Shown here piece after piece: positions 8,612-17,116 of a stretch of 64,000 nt of DNA. Where the stretch lies: assembly GCA_913056365.1 (NCBI GenBank), contig CAJXLT010000005.1, positions 1 through 64,000 on the forward strand, written 5' to 3'. Each line of letters starts with the position of its first letter. Position 1 is the stretch's first letter. Source of the DNA: an uncultured Paenibacillaceae bacterium. GTDB lineage: Bacteria; Bacillota; Bacilli; Paenibacillales; K13. The translations under genes and the position numbers were made by a program. Below the pieces are notes generated by a model. That model had not been told where the DNA came from. It ran no database searches and saw only the letters and a list, made by a program, of their open reading frames with translations.

Positions 8612-9247
8612 CTATTTTATACACTTTGCCGGAACACCCGCCACAGTTTTTGAAGCTGCCACGTCATCAAGGACCACACTGCCTGCTCCAACTATAGAAT
8701 ATCTTCCAGCATATAACCGGGGTAATATTCTTGCCCCACTTCCCAAGAAAACCCCTTCAGATAGATGGACTCCCCCTGTTATATCGCAATGATTACTTAC
8801 TGTCACTCCATCTTCTAAAATAGCGTCATGAGCTACTGTAGAGTGTAAATTAACAATCACATGATTTCCAATTATCGTATTAGTAGAAACTATGGAGTAT
8901 GGACTCATAATAATTCCTTGGCCAAGCTTGGAATCTGAACAAATAATACTAGTAGGATGGATAATATTAGTAAATTTAGCTCCGCGTTGAGCTAAACTTC
9001 TACATATTGTTAGTCTTATTTTAGGATTGGCAATCGCGCATACAAACAGATCATCTTGATCTGGAATATATTTGGTGATAGTTGAGATTACAGGTGTGTT
9101 TATCTTATATTTGTTAAGTGTGCTGATTTTATCATCAATAAAGCCTTTTATTCTCCAATTTCTTTCACTAATCGGAATATCATTAGCCCAATGAAGTAAC
9201 TCTCTCCCAAGATCCCCCGCACCTATAATAACAAGTCCCTTACACAA
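8612..9247 (-). CDS. epsM: NeuD/PglD-family sugar O- or N-acetyltransferase (EpsM-like)
   Basis: An N-terminal nucleotide-sugar-binding half (VIIGAGDLGREL near residues 6-17) is followed by a left-handed beta-helix of hexapeptide repeats with GNHVIVNLHSTVAHD and GSGARILP. This is the layout of PglD/NeuD acetyltransferases. Expected role is acetylation of the 4-amino sugar made by the neighbouring aminotransferase. The start is TTG at 9247 with GGGGGTGAT close upstream; no ATG is suitably placed. The 211-residue length is typical. The presumed catalytic His lies in the STVAHDAIL segment. It is tightly packed between epsL and epsN, with 22-bp spacers on both sides. Confidence 0.92.
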   Translation of the reverse strand: MCKGLVIIGAGDLGRELLHWANDIPISERNWRIKGFIDDKISTLNKYKINTPVISTITKYIPDQDDLFVCAIANPKIRLTICRSLAQRGAKFTNIIHPTSIICSDSKLGQGIIMSPYSIVSTNTIIGNHVIVNLHSTVAHDAILEDGVTVSNHCDITGGVHLSEGVFLGSGARILPRLYAGRYSIVGAGSVVLDDVAASKTVAGVPAKCIK

Positions 9248-9269
9248 ATACGATCACCCCCTCAACTGT

Positions 9270-9878
9270 TTATTCCATTTCTTTTTGGACATTACTTCCC
9301 TTGAATTCTTCCATTGTAACATGGTTTTCATGGCTAATATTTTCTGATCTAAGCACTTTAAGAACAGTGAACCACAAAATTTTCACATCTAACCAAAAAC
9401 TCCGATTATCTACATACCAAACATCTAATTCAAACTTTTTCTCCCATGAAATTGCATTACGTCCATTCACTTGCGCCCAGCCTGTTATTCCAGGCTTCAC
9501 TTCATGTCTTCTTGCCTGTTCTGGTGTATACCGGTTTAAATATTGCACTAGAAGCGCCCTCGGCCCAACAAGGCTCAAATCACCTTTCAATACATTTAGT
9601 AGTTGTGGCAATTCATCTAAACTATATTTTCTTAATAATACACCGATAATAGTCATTCTATCGATATCTGGCAATAACTCTCCATTTTGATCTCTTTCAT
9701 CAGTCATTGTTCGGAATTTATATATAGAGAATACTTTCCCTTTGTATCCAGGCCTCTCTTGTTTGAAAAATACTGGATTCCCTATTTTAATCAACACTAG
9801 AATATATATAACTATTAGTAACGGGCATAATAACAACAACAATATCCCTGAAACTATAACATCAAATAGTCGTTTCAA
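9270..9878 (-). CDS. epsL: Undecaprenyl-phosphate sugar phosphotransferase (EpsL/PglC-like)
   Basis: A monotopic phosphoglycosyl transferase that starts glycan assembly by moving sugar-1-phosphate onto undecaprenyl phosphate. One N-terminal membrane segment (about 10-30) is followed by FKQERPGYKGKVFSIYKFRTM, split here only for reading, and by DELPQLLNVLKGD, LVGPRAL and PGITGWAQVNGRN, the conserved catalytic blocks. Length (202 aa) marks the short PglC-type. The start codon is TTG at 9878, with AAGGTGAT very close upstream. A TATAAT box at 9909-9914 on the minus strand could give the epsL-M-N group its own start, though no -35 is evident. The 208-bp spacer to the flippase gene holds nothing else that I recognise. 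Confidence 0.95.
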   Translation of the reverse strand: MKRLFDVIVSGILLLLLCPLLIVIYILVLIKIGNPVFFKQERPGYKGKVFSIYKFRTMTDERDQNGELLPDIDRMTIIGVLLRKYSLDELPQLLNVLKGDLSLVGPRALLVQYLNRYTPEQARRHEVKPGITGWAQVNGRNAISWEKKFELDVWYVDNRSFWLDVKILWFTVLKVLRSENISHENHVTMEEFKGSNVQKEME

Positions 9879-10086
9879 CTTATCACCTTTTTAAAAATGA
9901 TTTAATATATTATACTATAAGTTATCACGCACTTATACTCACTTTTAATAAAATTACAGGTTAAAGCTGCCATCTTACTATTTCGATCTTGCTATTCAGT
10001 CATTCAGCACAACCCAAACATTCGAGATAGATGGTACGGGTTTCCCTTGATTGTCTCATGTTTCTCGGTCCTTTAATCGCATACGC

Positions 10087-11601
10087 TCAAAATTTCACTT
10101 TATTTGCAATTCCACTTTTTATTTTATAGATGATTAGTTTTATCTTCAACTTCTCTTCTCTTGAACATACAAGATAATATGTGCACGTCACAAAAACAGT
10201 TATAATTGTAAAGCTTATTATAGTAAACTGAAGGAGAAAATTTTGCATAATCATCTGGCTAAGTAAATACCCCAAACATGTTGCCAGCGAAAATGGAATA
10301 AACACTTTCACAAATGGAATACTATATGGATGTATCTTCAACTGATAGTACACTAGGATCAATCGAATGACATTCGAAATGAGTAATGAAACCGCTGTCG
10401 CAATTGCCGCCCCACTGATACCCATAATTGGGATTAACCACATGTTAAGTGCGATATTTATTATAATTGCACTTAAATTCGCATACAAGTTATATCTTGG
10501 GCGCCCTGTCATAGAATTTATAGTTCCAACAGGTCCTACTATTGAATTGAATACTTGACCGAGAGCAATGAGCACTAACGCTTGAGATCCCAAAATGTAC
10601 TCCTGACTAACTAACCCCATAATTTCTTCACTCAATACTAATAGGATACTAAATACTAAAAGGCTAAAGAGCATAACCCACTTCGTGCTCTGCTGGAAGA
10701 CAGTCTTTAATTCATCTACCTTTTTACTATGGTACAATTTTGTAGTGATAGCAGGGAAGATGGAATTCAAGGAAAGAAGTGCAAACATGGCAACATTCCC
10801 AAAAGTCATAGCTAGCTTGTATATTCCAACTTCAATGCTATTATGAAAGTATCCAATCATGTAAATATCAATATTATTAATTAATACAATCATTATTCCG
10901 TTAAATAATAGTGGAATGGAGTATATGAACAACCTCTTGCTTTCCTGATAATATCCACTATTCCATGTAAATCGCCAATGCACTCTGATAATTTGGTAAA
11001 ACAAATATAGAATTGTTAATATCAATCCTATATAATAAGCAGATACAAGAGTGAATATAGATTCTCCAATAACAATAAAAAGTAGAAGAAAAACAATAAA
11101 TTCAACAACATGCCTTACTACATTTGAGCTTATGACATATACCTTTATTTTTTTTAGTGCTCGAAAAATACCCAGCAAAACATTTGAGATATTAATGATA
11201 ATTATGGTTGGTAATAATATTACCATTAATAATTCATATTTATTGTCTAAAAGTATATATTCTGTGATTACATGAATATTTAAATATAACACAAATATTA
11301 TAAGCAGATTAATAATGAATACTAATGTGATGGCAAAGGAGATAATTGCATTCCTCTTTAGTTTTTCGGCCTTTGAATATTTCGGGATAAATGCTATAAC
11401 ACCAGTTGGTAGACCAAGATTGCCAATTACCAAAACAATGGCCAGAACACTAACAACAAAAGTAAATTCGCCAAATAATTCTGGTCCTAATATTCTTGCG
11501 AAAATAATACCATTTATCAAAACAAAAATTTTCCCAACAATATTGCCGATAAACGATATTAATGACTTGCTGCCAATTTCATTCATCATATTCACTTTCA
11601 T
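10087..11601 (-). CDS. wzx: Wzx-type polysaccharide flippase
   Basis: An integral membrane protein of 504 residues with about 12-14 predicted spans, of the MOP/oligosaccharidyl-lipid flippase superfamily. It would move the undecaprenyl-linked repeat unit across the membrane. The N-terminal SKSLISFIGNIVGKIF and ARILGPELFGEF segments are typical. Its ATG overlaps the stop of the upstream sulfotransferase gene by 4 bp (ATGA), so translation is coupled; AGGTGA abuts the ATG, and a second ATG pair five codons later is an alternative start. Base composition is markedly AT-rich compared with flanking genes, like the whole 10-17 kb segment. Confidence 0.93.
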   Translation of the reverse strand: MKVNMMNEIGSKSLISFIGNIVGKIFVLINGIIFARILGPELFGEFTFVVSVLAIVLVIGNLGLPTGVIAFIPKYSKAEKLKRNAIISFAITLVFIINLLIIFVLYLNIHVITEYILLDNKYELLMVILLPTIIIINISNVLLGIFRALKKIKVYVISSNVVRHVVEFIVFLLLFIVIGESIFTLVSAYYIGLILTILYLFYQIIRVHWRFTWNSGYYQESKRLFIYSIPLLFNGIMIVLINNIDIYMIGYFHNSIEVGIYKLAMTFGNVAMFALLSLNSIFPAITTKLYHSKKVDELKTVFQQSTKWVMLFSLLVFSILLVLSEEIMGLVSQEYILGSQALVLIALGQVFNSIVGPVGTINSMTGRPRYNLYANLSAIIINIALNMWLIPIMGISGAAIATAVSLLISNVIRLILVYYQLKIHPYSIPFVKVFIPFSLATCLGYLLSQMIMQNFLLQFTIISFTIITVFVTCTYYLVCSREEKLKIKLIIYKIKSGIANKVKF

Positions 11602-12452
11602 TCACCTGAGTAATAAATCGACAAATCTTTGTCTATAAGACTTTCCAGTGATTTCAGATCATTCTTATAATAGCTCTTCAGATACACACGAAAATCATTG
11701 TCAATAGGTTCTTTTTTCAATTCTTTCCTATTAAATATTCTATAATATTTGGATAAACTTCCTCTAAGAACAGGTGGGATGAACTTCTTGATCTTATCTT
11801 TGTGATTATAAAACAATTTGTTCATATTTTTATTCTTCGCCAAATAACCTTTGTTTGAATGCATCTTAGTTATAGGAATATGACTGATTCCTGCAAAGTC
11901 ACAAAATTCATCTACGATTCCTTGTTGATTATTAACAAATTCCTCAAACAAAATAATGAGAATGTTCTCCTTAGGAAATAACTCATACACTTTTTTCACT
12001 TGAGAATAATACTTGCCACGCTCAAAATAGCTATTTTCTCTATACTTCAAATCATTTAATTGCATTCTTTCCCTTTCTTTATAAAAACTTTCCTTAAAAG
12101 AAAGGTTGTCTCTACCTTTCAATAAGCTCATATAATAATGGGACTCAGCTCGTTTTATAGGATCTCTCAATAAAATTATAAGTTTAGTATTTTCAACAGG
12201 TAATGTCTTTGCAATCTTATCCATTGTATCTTTATAAAAAATATATGAAGGGGTAACATCAAATTTAATTCTGCTTTTACCATTAAACAGACTAAGATAC
12301 TCTTGAAGACTTGGTTCATTTGTATAATCAAAGTAATGCAATTCTTTATTCTTACCTATATCTAATGATTGATGCTTTGATAGCAAATCATATAATAAAG
12401 TAGTACCTGCTTTTTGAACTCCAATTCCTAAAATAAAATTATCATATTTCAT
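11598..12452 (-). CDS. PAPS-dependent sulfotransferase (first of two)
   Basis: A 284-residue sulfotransferase of the heparan-sulfate/nodulation type. The 5'-phosphosulfate loop GVQKAGTTLLYDLL spans residues 11-24 and the 3'-phosphate-binding LLRDPIKRAESHYY spans about 94-107, with Arg96 and Ser104 in the expected places. No signal peptide or membrane span is visible, so it should act in the cytosol on a nucleotide- or lipid-linked sugar. It overlaps both neighbours by 4 bp (ATGA junctions), which puts it firmly in the operon. PAPS synthesis and PAP removal genes (cysC, cysQ) lie downstream in the same locus. The acceptor sugar is unknown. Confidence 0.94.
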   Translation of the reverse strand: MKYDNFILGIGVQKAGTTLLYDLLSKHQSLDIGKNKELHYFDYTNEPSLQEYLSLFNGKSRIKFDVTPSYIFYKDTMDKIAKTLPVENTKLIILLRDPIKRAESHYYMSLLKGRDNLSFKESFYKERERMQLNDLKYRENSYFERGKYYSQVKKVYELFPKENILIILFEEFVNNQQGIVDEFCDFAGISHIPITKMHSNKGYLAKNKNMNKLFYNHKDKIKKFIPPVLRGSLSKYYRIFNRKELKKEPIDNDFRVYLKSYYKNDLKSLESLIDKDLSIYYSGE

Positions 12453-13402
12453 GAATTATTCACCTTCCGTTTCCTTCTGCTGTGTTTGAACCTGTCAATT
12501 CCTCTTAGAATAAACTCCTTTGCATAAATAGCAAGTTTTTGATTGAGGCTCAAATCCAAGCTAACATCTGGATACTTCAACTCATAGCCTAGATAAATCA
12601 AAAGATCATTAGTCATTTCTTCAAAAATTTGAATTTCACGCTCTGAAAGATCAGTTTCCCATAAATTAATTCTTGATTGACTAATTTCTTTCCCGACAAG
12701 CTGATGTTGCTTTTTTGTATACACCGGCACTTTAAACCCGCTTCCATCAAAATCCCTTTCATCATATTCAATTCCGATAAAACTACAAATTCTATGAAGT
12801 TCTTCATTAGGACGTAAAATGATATCTTCATATCTTGTTTGCATGAAACTTGAATTAGGCAAGAATTTTTCTAATGCCAAACCATACGCAATATGCTCCA
12901 TCCAGTACTTGGATGTAAACATTGTTGAATTGCCACCCCAAGATACTTTCTTTAGGGAATTAGCTATTGCTCTTCCATCCCTAACAATGTGTATAAACTT
13001 ACAGTTATCAAAATGATTGTATAGTGAGATCGCATTTTTAATATTTTCCGGTGTGTGATCGATCCAGTATCTATAGTTTTTGACTTCATTAGCTTTATTA
13101 TACTCATCCAATAAATATCGAATGATAGTTTGATGATTATATTGTGTGAGTTGAAGATTTTCATACAATTCGTCTCGGTTTACTGCAATATCCCAAATAT
13201 TAAATCTGAAATTCTTTTCGAGATAATTAATTATATTTATTAAATCTTCCTTATGTCTTATAGGAAAGCTGTTTATTAGTTTTTCCTTAAATTGAGACTC
13301 GGGTGTTACCAAAATTGAGTGATGTTTTCCTAACAAAGATGCAAGCATAGTTGTACCACTTCTTGGACAACCTCCGATAAAAACTGGCACCACTTTCCCC
13401 AT
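12449..13402 (-). CDS. PAPS-dependent sulfotransferase (second of two)
   Basis: A 317-residue sulfotransferase that is clearly different from its neighbour. It has CPRSGTTML near residues 12-20 as the 5'-phosphosulfate loop and IHIVRDGRAIANSLKK at about 137-152 as the 3'-phosphate site (Arg141, Ser149). The ATG at 13402 with GAGGTGG 5 nt upstream is preferred to a GTG three codons earlier. It ends in a basic tail. Overlap with the next gene is ATGA-type. Two distinct sulfotransferases suggest two acceptor positions in the repeat unit, which is inference. Some proteins in this broad family act on protein tyrosine, so a protein acceptor cannot be excluded. Confidence 0.89.
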   Translation of the reverse strand: MGKVVPVFIGGCPRSGTTMLASLLGKHHSILVTPESQFKEKLINSFPIRHKEDLINIINYLEKNFRFNIWDIAVNRDELYENLQLTQYNHQTIIRYLLDEYNKANEVKNYRYWIDHTPENIKNAISLYNHFDNCKFIHIVRDGRAIANSLKKVSWGGNSTMFTSKYWMEHIAYGLALEKFLPNSSFMQTRYEDIILRPNEELHRICSFIGIEYDERDFDGSGFKVPVYTKKQHQLVGKEISQSRINLWETDLSEREIQIFEEMTNDLLIYLGYELKYPDVSLDLSLNQKLAIYAKEFILRGIDRFKHSRRKRKVNNS

Positions 13403-13428
13403 ACATTCCACCTCACATTATAAAAACT

Positions 13429-14484
13429 TTATATCTTTAATTTCTCAATCAGTATATTGACTACTCTTTCTTCAGAGTATCTTTCTGATTCCACAAGACA
13501 ATTTTCGCTGTAAAATTCGATTAGTTCAGGATGATTTATTACGCTCTCCAGTTTCTCAATCATATCATGATAGTTCATCGCCTCAAAAATCTTACCATGG
13601 AAATTGTCTTTTATAATTTCTGAGTTATATTTCCAATCAGATGAAATTACCGGCAATCCCGCCGTCATTGCATCTAACAATACACCCGGGAACCCTTCTC
13701 CTTCATAAAATGTTGGAAATAGCAGTACATGATACTGTGACAACGTTATTAAAATATTGTCAGGATCTAGCTTACCTTTATATGAAACTGTCTTTGACAG
13801 ATTAACTAATCGGTAAAAACTTTCCGTATAGCTAGACCCAATAGGTCCATATATATCAAGGTGAAGCCCATAACCATGTTTATTATTTAGCTCTTCTATT
13901 GCCCGAATAGCATACTCCACACCCTTTTCTCTTATCACTCGTGAGTAAAACACAACTTTGTAAACTTTATTTGTTTTAACTACACCATATATCTTGTGTT
14001 TATAAATACGATAATTGGGAAATAAAATGACATTATCCAACGGAATCTCGTCCAATCTAGCTTTCAATGAATTAGTTTGAACATAAACCCTATCTGCTTT
14101 TTTGATATATTTTGAATACCTAGGGTTCTTACTCAAAAATTCATATAACCATCCACCTATTGCTACAAAATGGACCTTTTTGCTCAAAATAACCCCACAT
14201 ATATGCATTAGAAAACACATATACTTTATAGCACCTTGGGCCGGCATAAAAATTAGTATTTTTGATCGTAACACATGAAATATAGCTCGCACCAAACAAT
14301 TTAACCACTCAATACTTAAGCTGTTACGTTTCAATAATGAGGTATCCAAATAATCAATTGTATATTCATCCATATATTTTTCAACTGATTCTAATACAGT
14401 TCTTGTACGCATTGTCTGTCCGTTCAAATCATTCGACGCATAACCAAAATTCCCTATAATACAAACATTCCTCTTGCTACTCAT
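13429..14484 (-). CDS. Glycosyltransferase family 4-like
   Basis: A 351-residue GT-B fold glycosyltransferase. The C-terminal donor-binding domain shows VVFYSRVIREKGVEYAIRA near residue 190 and the EX7E-like block FPTFYEGEGFPGVLLDAM near residue 265, followed by AGLPVISSDW. It probably transfers one sugar in repeat-unit assembly at the inner membrane face. It starts inside the last 8 bases of the upstream polymerase gene, with GGAGATG before its ATG. Composition is AT-rich like its neighbours. Donor and acceptor cannot be read from the sequence. Confidence 0.92.
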   Translation of the reverse strand: MSSKRNVCIIGNFGYASNDLNGQTMRTRTVLESVEKYMDEYTIDYLDTSLLKRNSLSIEWLNCLVRAIFHVLRSKILIFMPAQGAIKYMCFLMHICGVILSKKVHFVAIGGWLYEFLSKNPRYSKYIKKADRVYVQTNSLKARLDEIPLDNVILFPNYRIYKHKIYGVVKTNKVYKVVFYSRVIREKGVEYAIRAIEELNNKHGYGLHLDIYGPIGSSYTESFYRLVNLSKTVSYKGKLDPDNILITLSQYHVLLFPTFYEGEGFPGVLLDAMTAGLPVISSDWKYNSEIIKDNFHGKIFEAMNYHDMIEKLESVINHPELIEFYSENCLVESERYSEERVVNILIEKLKI

Positions 14485-15811
14485 TCTCTTGCATCTCCAG
14501 TATTTTTTTAGTAAACACTATCCTTAAACATAAACTAGTAATAACAATTGTAAAAGTACAACTAATTATAAAGGGAGTAAAACCGTTCTTAAATAATGTA
14601 ATAAGATTTGAGAATATCACAAAAGAATATACATTTTGTAGATAATCATTGGAATAGTAATATTTTTTATAAAAAAATCCAACTATAGCACCAAATATCA
14701 AGCTTAATAGAATAGCTATACATCCAAAATTGACTATCATTTCGTTAACATAAAAAAAAGAAGGATTTCCTGGTAGATTCATCTTCGCTTCGATTAGCTC
14801 TGGAACCACCGAGGGTTTATCACTCATCATACTTCTTGGTATGGCACTGAAAATCAAAAATTTAACACTATATCCCCAAGGAATACTGAAGTTACTTAAA
14901 TAATCTTGTATTAATAACAATGTTTTGAATCCTGTAGCGGGGCTTGCAAAAATTAATTCCAGGAATCCTCTCAACTCCCAAGGTGCAGTTATCTCTGAAC
15001 CCCGTTGTATTTGCGTGAACAGAGACCTACCCCACCACATTATAGGAATCATGACTAAAGCAGTCACTCCAATAGAATATATTTTTTTTCTTTTTAGTCG
15101 ACTTTTTACATACCACGCCAAATTTTGTTTGATCTTTATGTGTGACATGAATATAAATAAAAATATTAAAAAATTAATAGTTTCTCTTCTTTGTCCTGTT
15201 GTGAAGTACGCTAAGAAACTCAACAGTATTAAAAATAGTGTAAACACACTTAATTTTCTTTTTGTAAATCTATCTTTCAGAACAAATAGAACCACTAACA
15301 AATTTGGTATCAAAGTATACAGCGATTCAATGTAAGCCGAGTCGAATATCCCCTCTTTCCTAGATGGTGAGAAGAACAATAGTATATTATTATAATTTTC
15401 TTTGAAATTCATAAATCCTATAAATAATGTTACTAACCAGACACCAATCAGAACACTGGTTAAAATTTTAAACTTACTCTTCAATATTGTGTATTCAAAG
15501 TAATTACTGTTTGTAAACCAATTCACTCTTACTAGATTATATCCGATCATAAAAACCAACATAATTAAAGTCGTCAAAAAAATAAGTTTCAAGCCATAAG
15601 TTGATGTTGGAATAGTTAAATTGTAATCAAGTAATTGTTTATTGAATAGCCCCCATTCCATGACAAAATCCCATGCTGGAAATGCATAAAATACAACATA
15701 GAGAAGGGACAGGATTGCACTAATATCGAATTGTTTCTTATAAAGTAATAGAATTGATGTAAGTGCCATTATTACGTGCAACAACATCAACATTCCCACG
15801 GCAAGGTACAT
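14477..15811 (-). CDS. wzy: Wzy-like oligosaccharide repeat-unit polymerase
   Basis: A 444-residue polytopic membrane protein with about 12 hydrophobic segments and a large polar loop around residues 260-345 (LFTQIQRGSEITAPWE, SMMSDKPSVVPELIE). The layout fits the O-antigen polymerase/oligosaccharide repeat unit polymerase families, whose sequences are otherwise poorly conserved. It would join repeat units on the outer face of the membrane under control of Wzz. AAGGGTGGACC precedes the ATG. It is flanked by glycosyltransferases in an AT-rich cassette. The function is inferred from topology and context; the locus also holds a ligase-family protein (17117-19465), and either could be the polymerase. 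Confidence 0.86.
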   Translation of the reverse strand: MYLAVGMLMLLHVIMALTSILLLYKKQFDISAILSLLYVVFYAFPAWDFVMEWGLFNKQLLDYNLTIPTSTYGLKLIFLTTLIMLVFMIGYNLVRVNWFTNSNYFEYTILKSKFKILTSVLIGVWLVTLFIGFMNFKENYNNILLFFSPSRKEGIFDSAYIESLYTLIPNLLVVLFVLKDRFTKRKLSVFTLFLILLSFLAYFTTGQRRETINFLIFLFIFMSHIKIKQNLAWYVKSRLKRKKIYSIGVTALVMIPIMWWGRSLFTQIQRGSEITAPWELRGFLELIFASPATGFKTLLLIQDYLSNFSIPWGYSVKFLIFSAIPRSMMSDKPSVVPELIEAKMNLPGNPSFFYVNEMIVNFGCIAILLSLIFGAIVGFFYKKYYYSNDYLQNVYSFVIFSNLITLFKNGFTPFIISCTFTIVITSLCLRIVFTKKILEMQENE

Positions 15812-15838
15812 GATGGTCCACCCTTCAAATTTTACTAA

Positions 15839-17002
15839 CTATCTTGTACTCTCTGCTTTTTCCCAGTACGGCTTAGTCTTCCCAGTAATAATATTATAAA
15901 CACCAACCCATTGTGCAAGAATTGTCATACAATAGTAGTTGATTAATCGTAAATATCTATTGTCAGACTGCAACTTAAATTGTATGCCTCCAAGCAAAAA
16001 GAAAGTGATTTGGAAAAGAATGACAAATAAAAACATGTACCCGTATTGTAGAAGGGGGATATTTGAAATCAGTAAGGTTAAATGGGCTGCCCATAGCAAA
16101 TATCTACAAGTCCTATGCCCTATATAAAAAAATGTGTACCATCGATATTTAAAAACATTCAGAATTCGAATATCAGGCATAATGTCCATGAGTATTCCTC
16201 TATTCATTCGAACTTTTCTCTTAAATTCATCTTCTAATATCTCTCCTGCTTTTTCATAGGCAATTGCATCGGGATTATACAATGCTCTTTTATTTTTCAA
16301 AGCATAGAATCTAGGCATTTGACTATCATGACATTTTATAGGGTCAAAATCATGATATTCTGAGTTTCTACATGCGTATAATGCTCCATTACCGGCTGTT
16401 ATAGTTTGAATATCACTTTCTATATTTCTAAGTTTTGTGTCAGCATCCCAATAGGTACTTTCCATTTCTGAAACTCCAACATTTGCATTATGATACATCA
16501 GCCGACCACTTACATAGCTAATGTTTTCATCAGCAAATGCAGCAACCAGTTCCATAACCGAATTTTTATCTAACATTGAATTTGCGTCAGTCATAACTAA
16601 CATCTCTGAATTAACGATCTTCTGAGCTTCATTCTGCGCATTAGTTTTTCCTTTTCGTTCCTTTACTTCATACAAACATATATTAGTTTGAGAATGTGAT
16701 TTTATAAAGTTTTTTACAATTACATTTGTCTTATCTGTGCTATGATCTGATGCAACAATATAATTCAACTTCTCATTTGGATAATTAATTTCGAGCAGAT
16801 TTTTCAGCTTTTTCTCTATCACTTTTTCCTCATTATGCGCTACTACCATAACTGTGACTGTAGGTTGATAATTGTAATCCTTATTTAATTTTCTAGTGCT
16901 ATAAAAAATTCTCAACAACTTCATAAAAATAGGATATCCTACCATTGCCCAAAATATAACAAAACCACTTATAATATAAAAACTTAAAGCAATACTATGC
17001 AT
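15839..17002 (-). CDS. Glycosyltransferase family 2, membrane-anchored
   Basis: A 387-residue processive-type GT2 protein. An N-terminal membrane segment (about 5-27) leads into the GT-A domain with VMVVAHNEEKVIEKKL near residue 52, the DxD-like TDANS near 138 and a C-terminal QMPRF block. Two or three membrane spans follow (about 280-375). This architecture is shared with EpsO/hyaluronan-synthase-like transferases. GAGGTGAAAAA precedes the ATG. A strong hairpin (17051-17081) lies just upstream, between this gene and the ligase-like gene. Donor sugar is unknown. Confidence 0.93.
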   Translation of the reverse strand: MHSIALSFYIISGFVIFWAMVGYPIFMKLLRIFYSTRKLNKDYNYQPTVTVMVVAHNEEKVIEKKLKNLLEINYPNEKLNYIVASDHSTDKTNVIVKNFIKSHSQTNICLYEVKERKGKTNAQNEAQKIVNSEMLVMTDANSMLDKNSVMELVAAFADENISYVSGRLMYHNANVGVSEMESTYWDADTKLRNIESDIQTITAGNGALYACRNSEYHDFDPIKCHDSQMPRFYALKNKRALYNPDAIAYEKAGEILEDEFKRKVRMNRGILMDIMPDIRILNVFKYRWYTFFYIGHRTCRYLLWAAHLTLLISNIPLLQYGYMFLFVILFQITFFLLGGIQFKLQSDNRYLRLINYYCMTILAQWVGVYNIITGKTKPYWEKAESTR

Positions 17003-17050
17003 TTTTTCACCTCATTTATGTGATCCATCTTCATTCTTTCCTGTTAAAAT

Positions 17051-17081
17051 ATTCCTATTATTCATAGGGTATAATAGGAAT
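17051..17081 (-). promoter_or_regulatory. Perfect 11-bp hairpin upstream of the GT2 gene
   Basis: Arms 17051-17061 and 17071-17081 (ATTCCTATTAT and its complement) enclose a 9-nt loop. On the minus strand it is followed by ATTTTAAC, so it might terminate weakly or act as a processing or stability element inside the operon. It sits in the 114-bp spacer between the ligase-like gene and the GT2 gene. Confidence 0.4.
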
Positions 17082-17116
17082 TACATTGTGATTAAACATT
17101 GGGTTGAATTTCAAGG

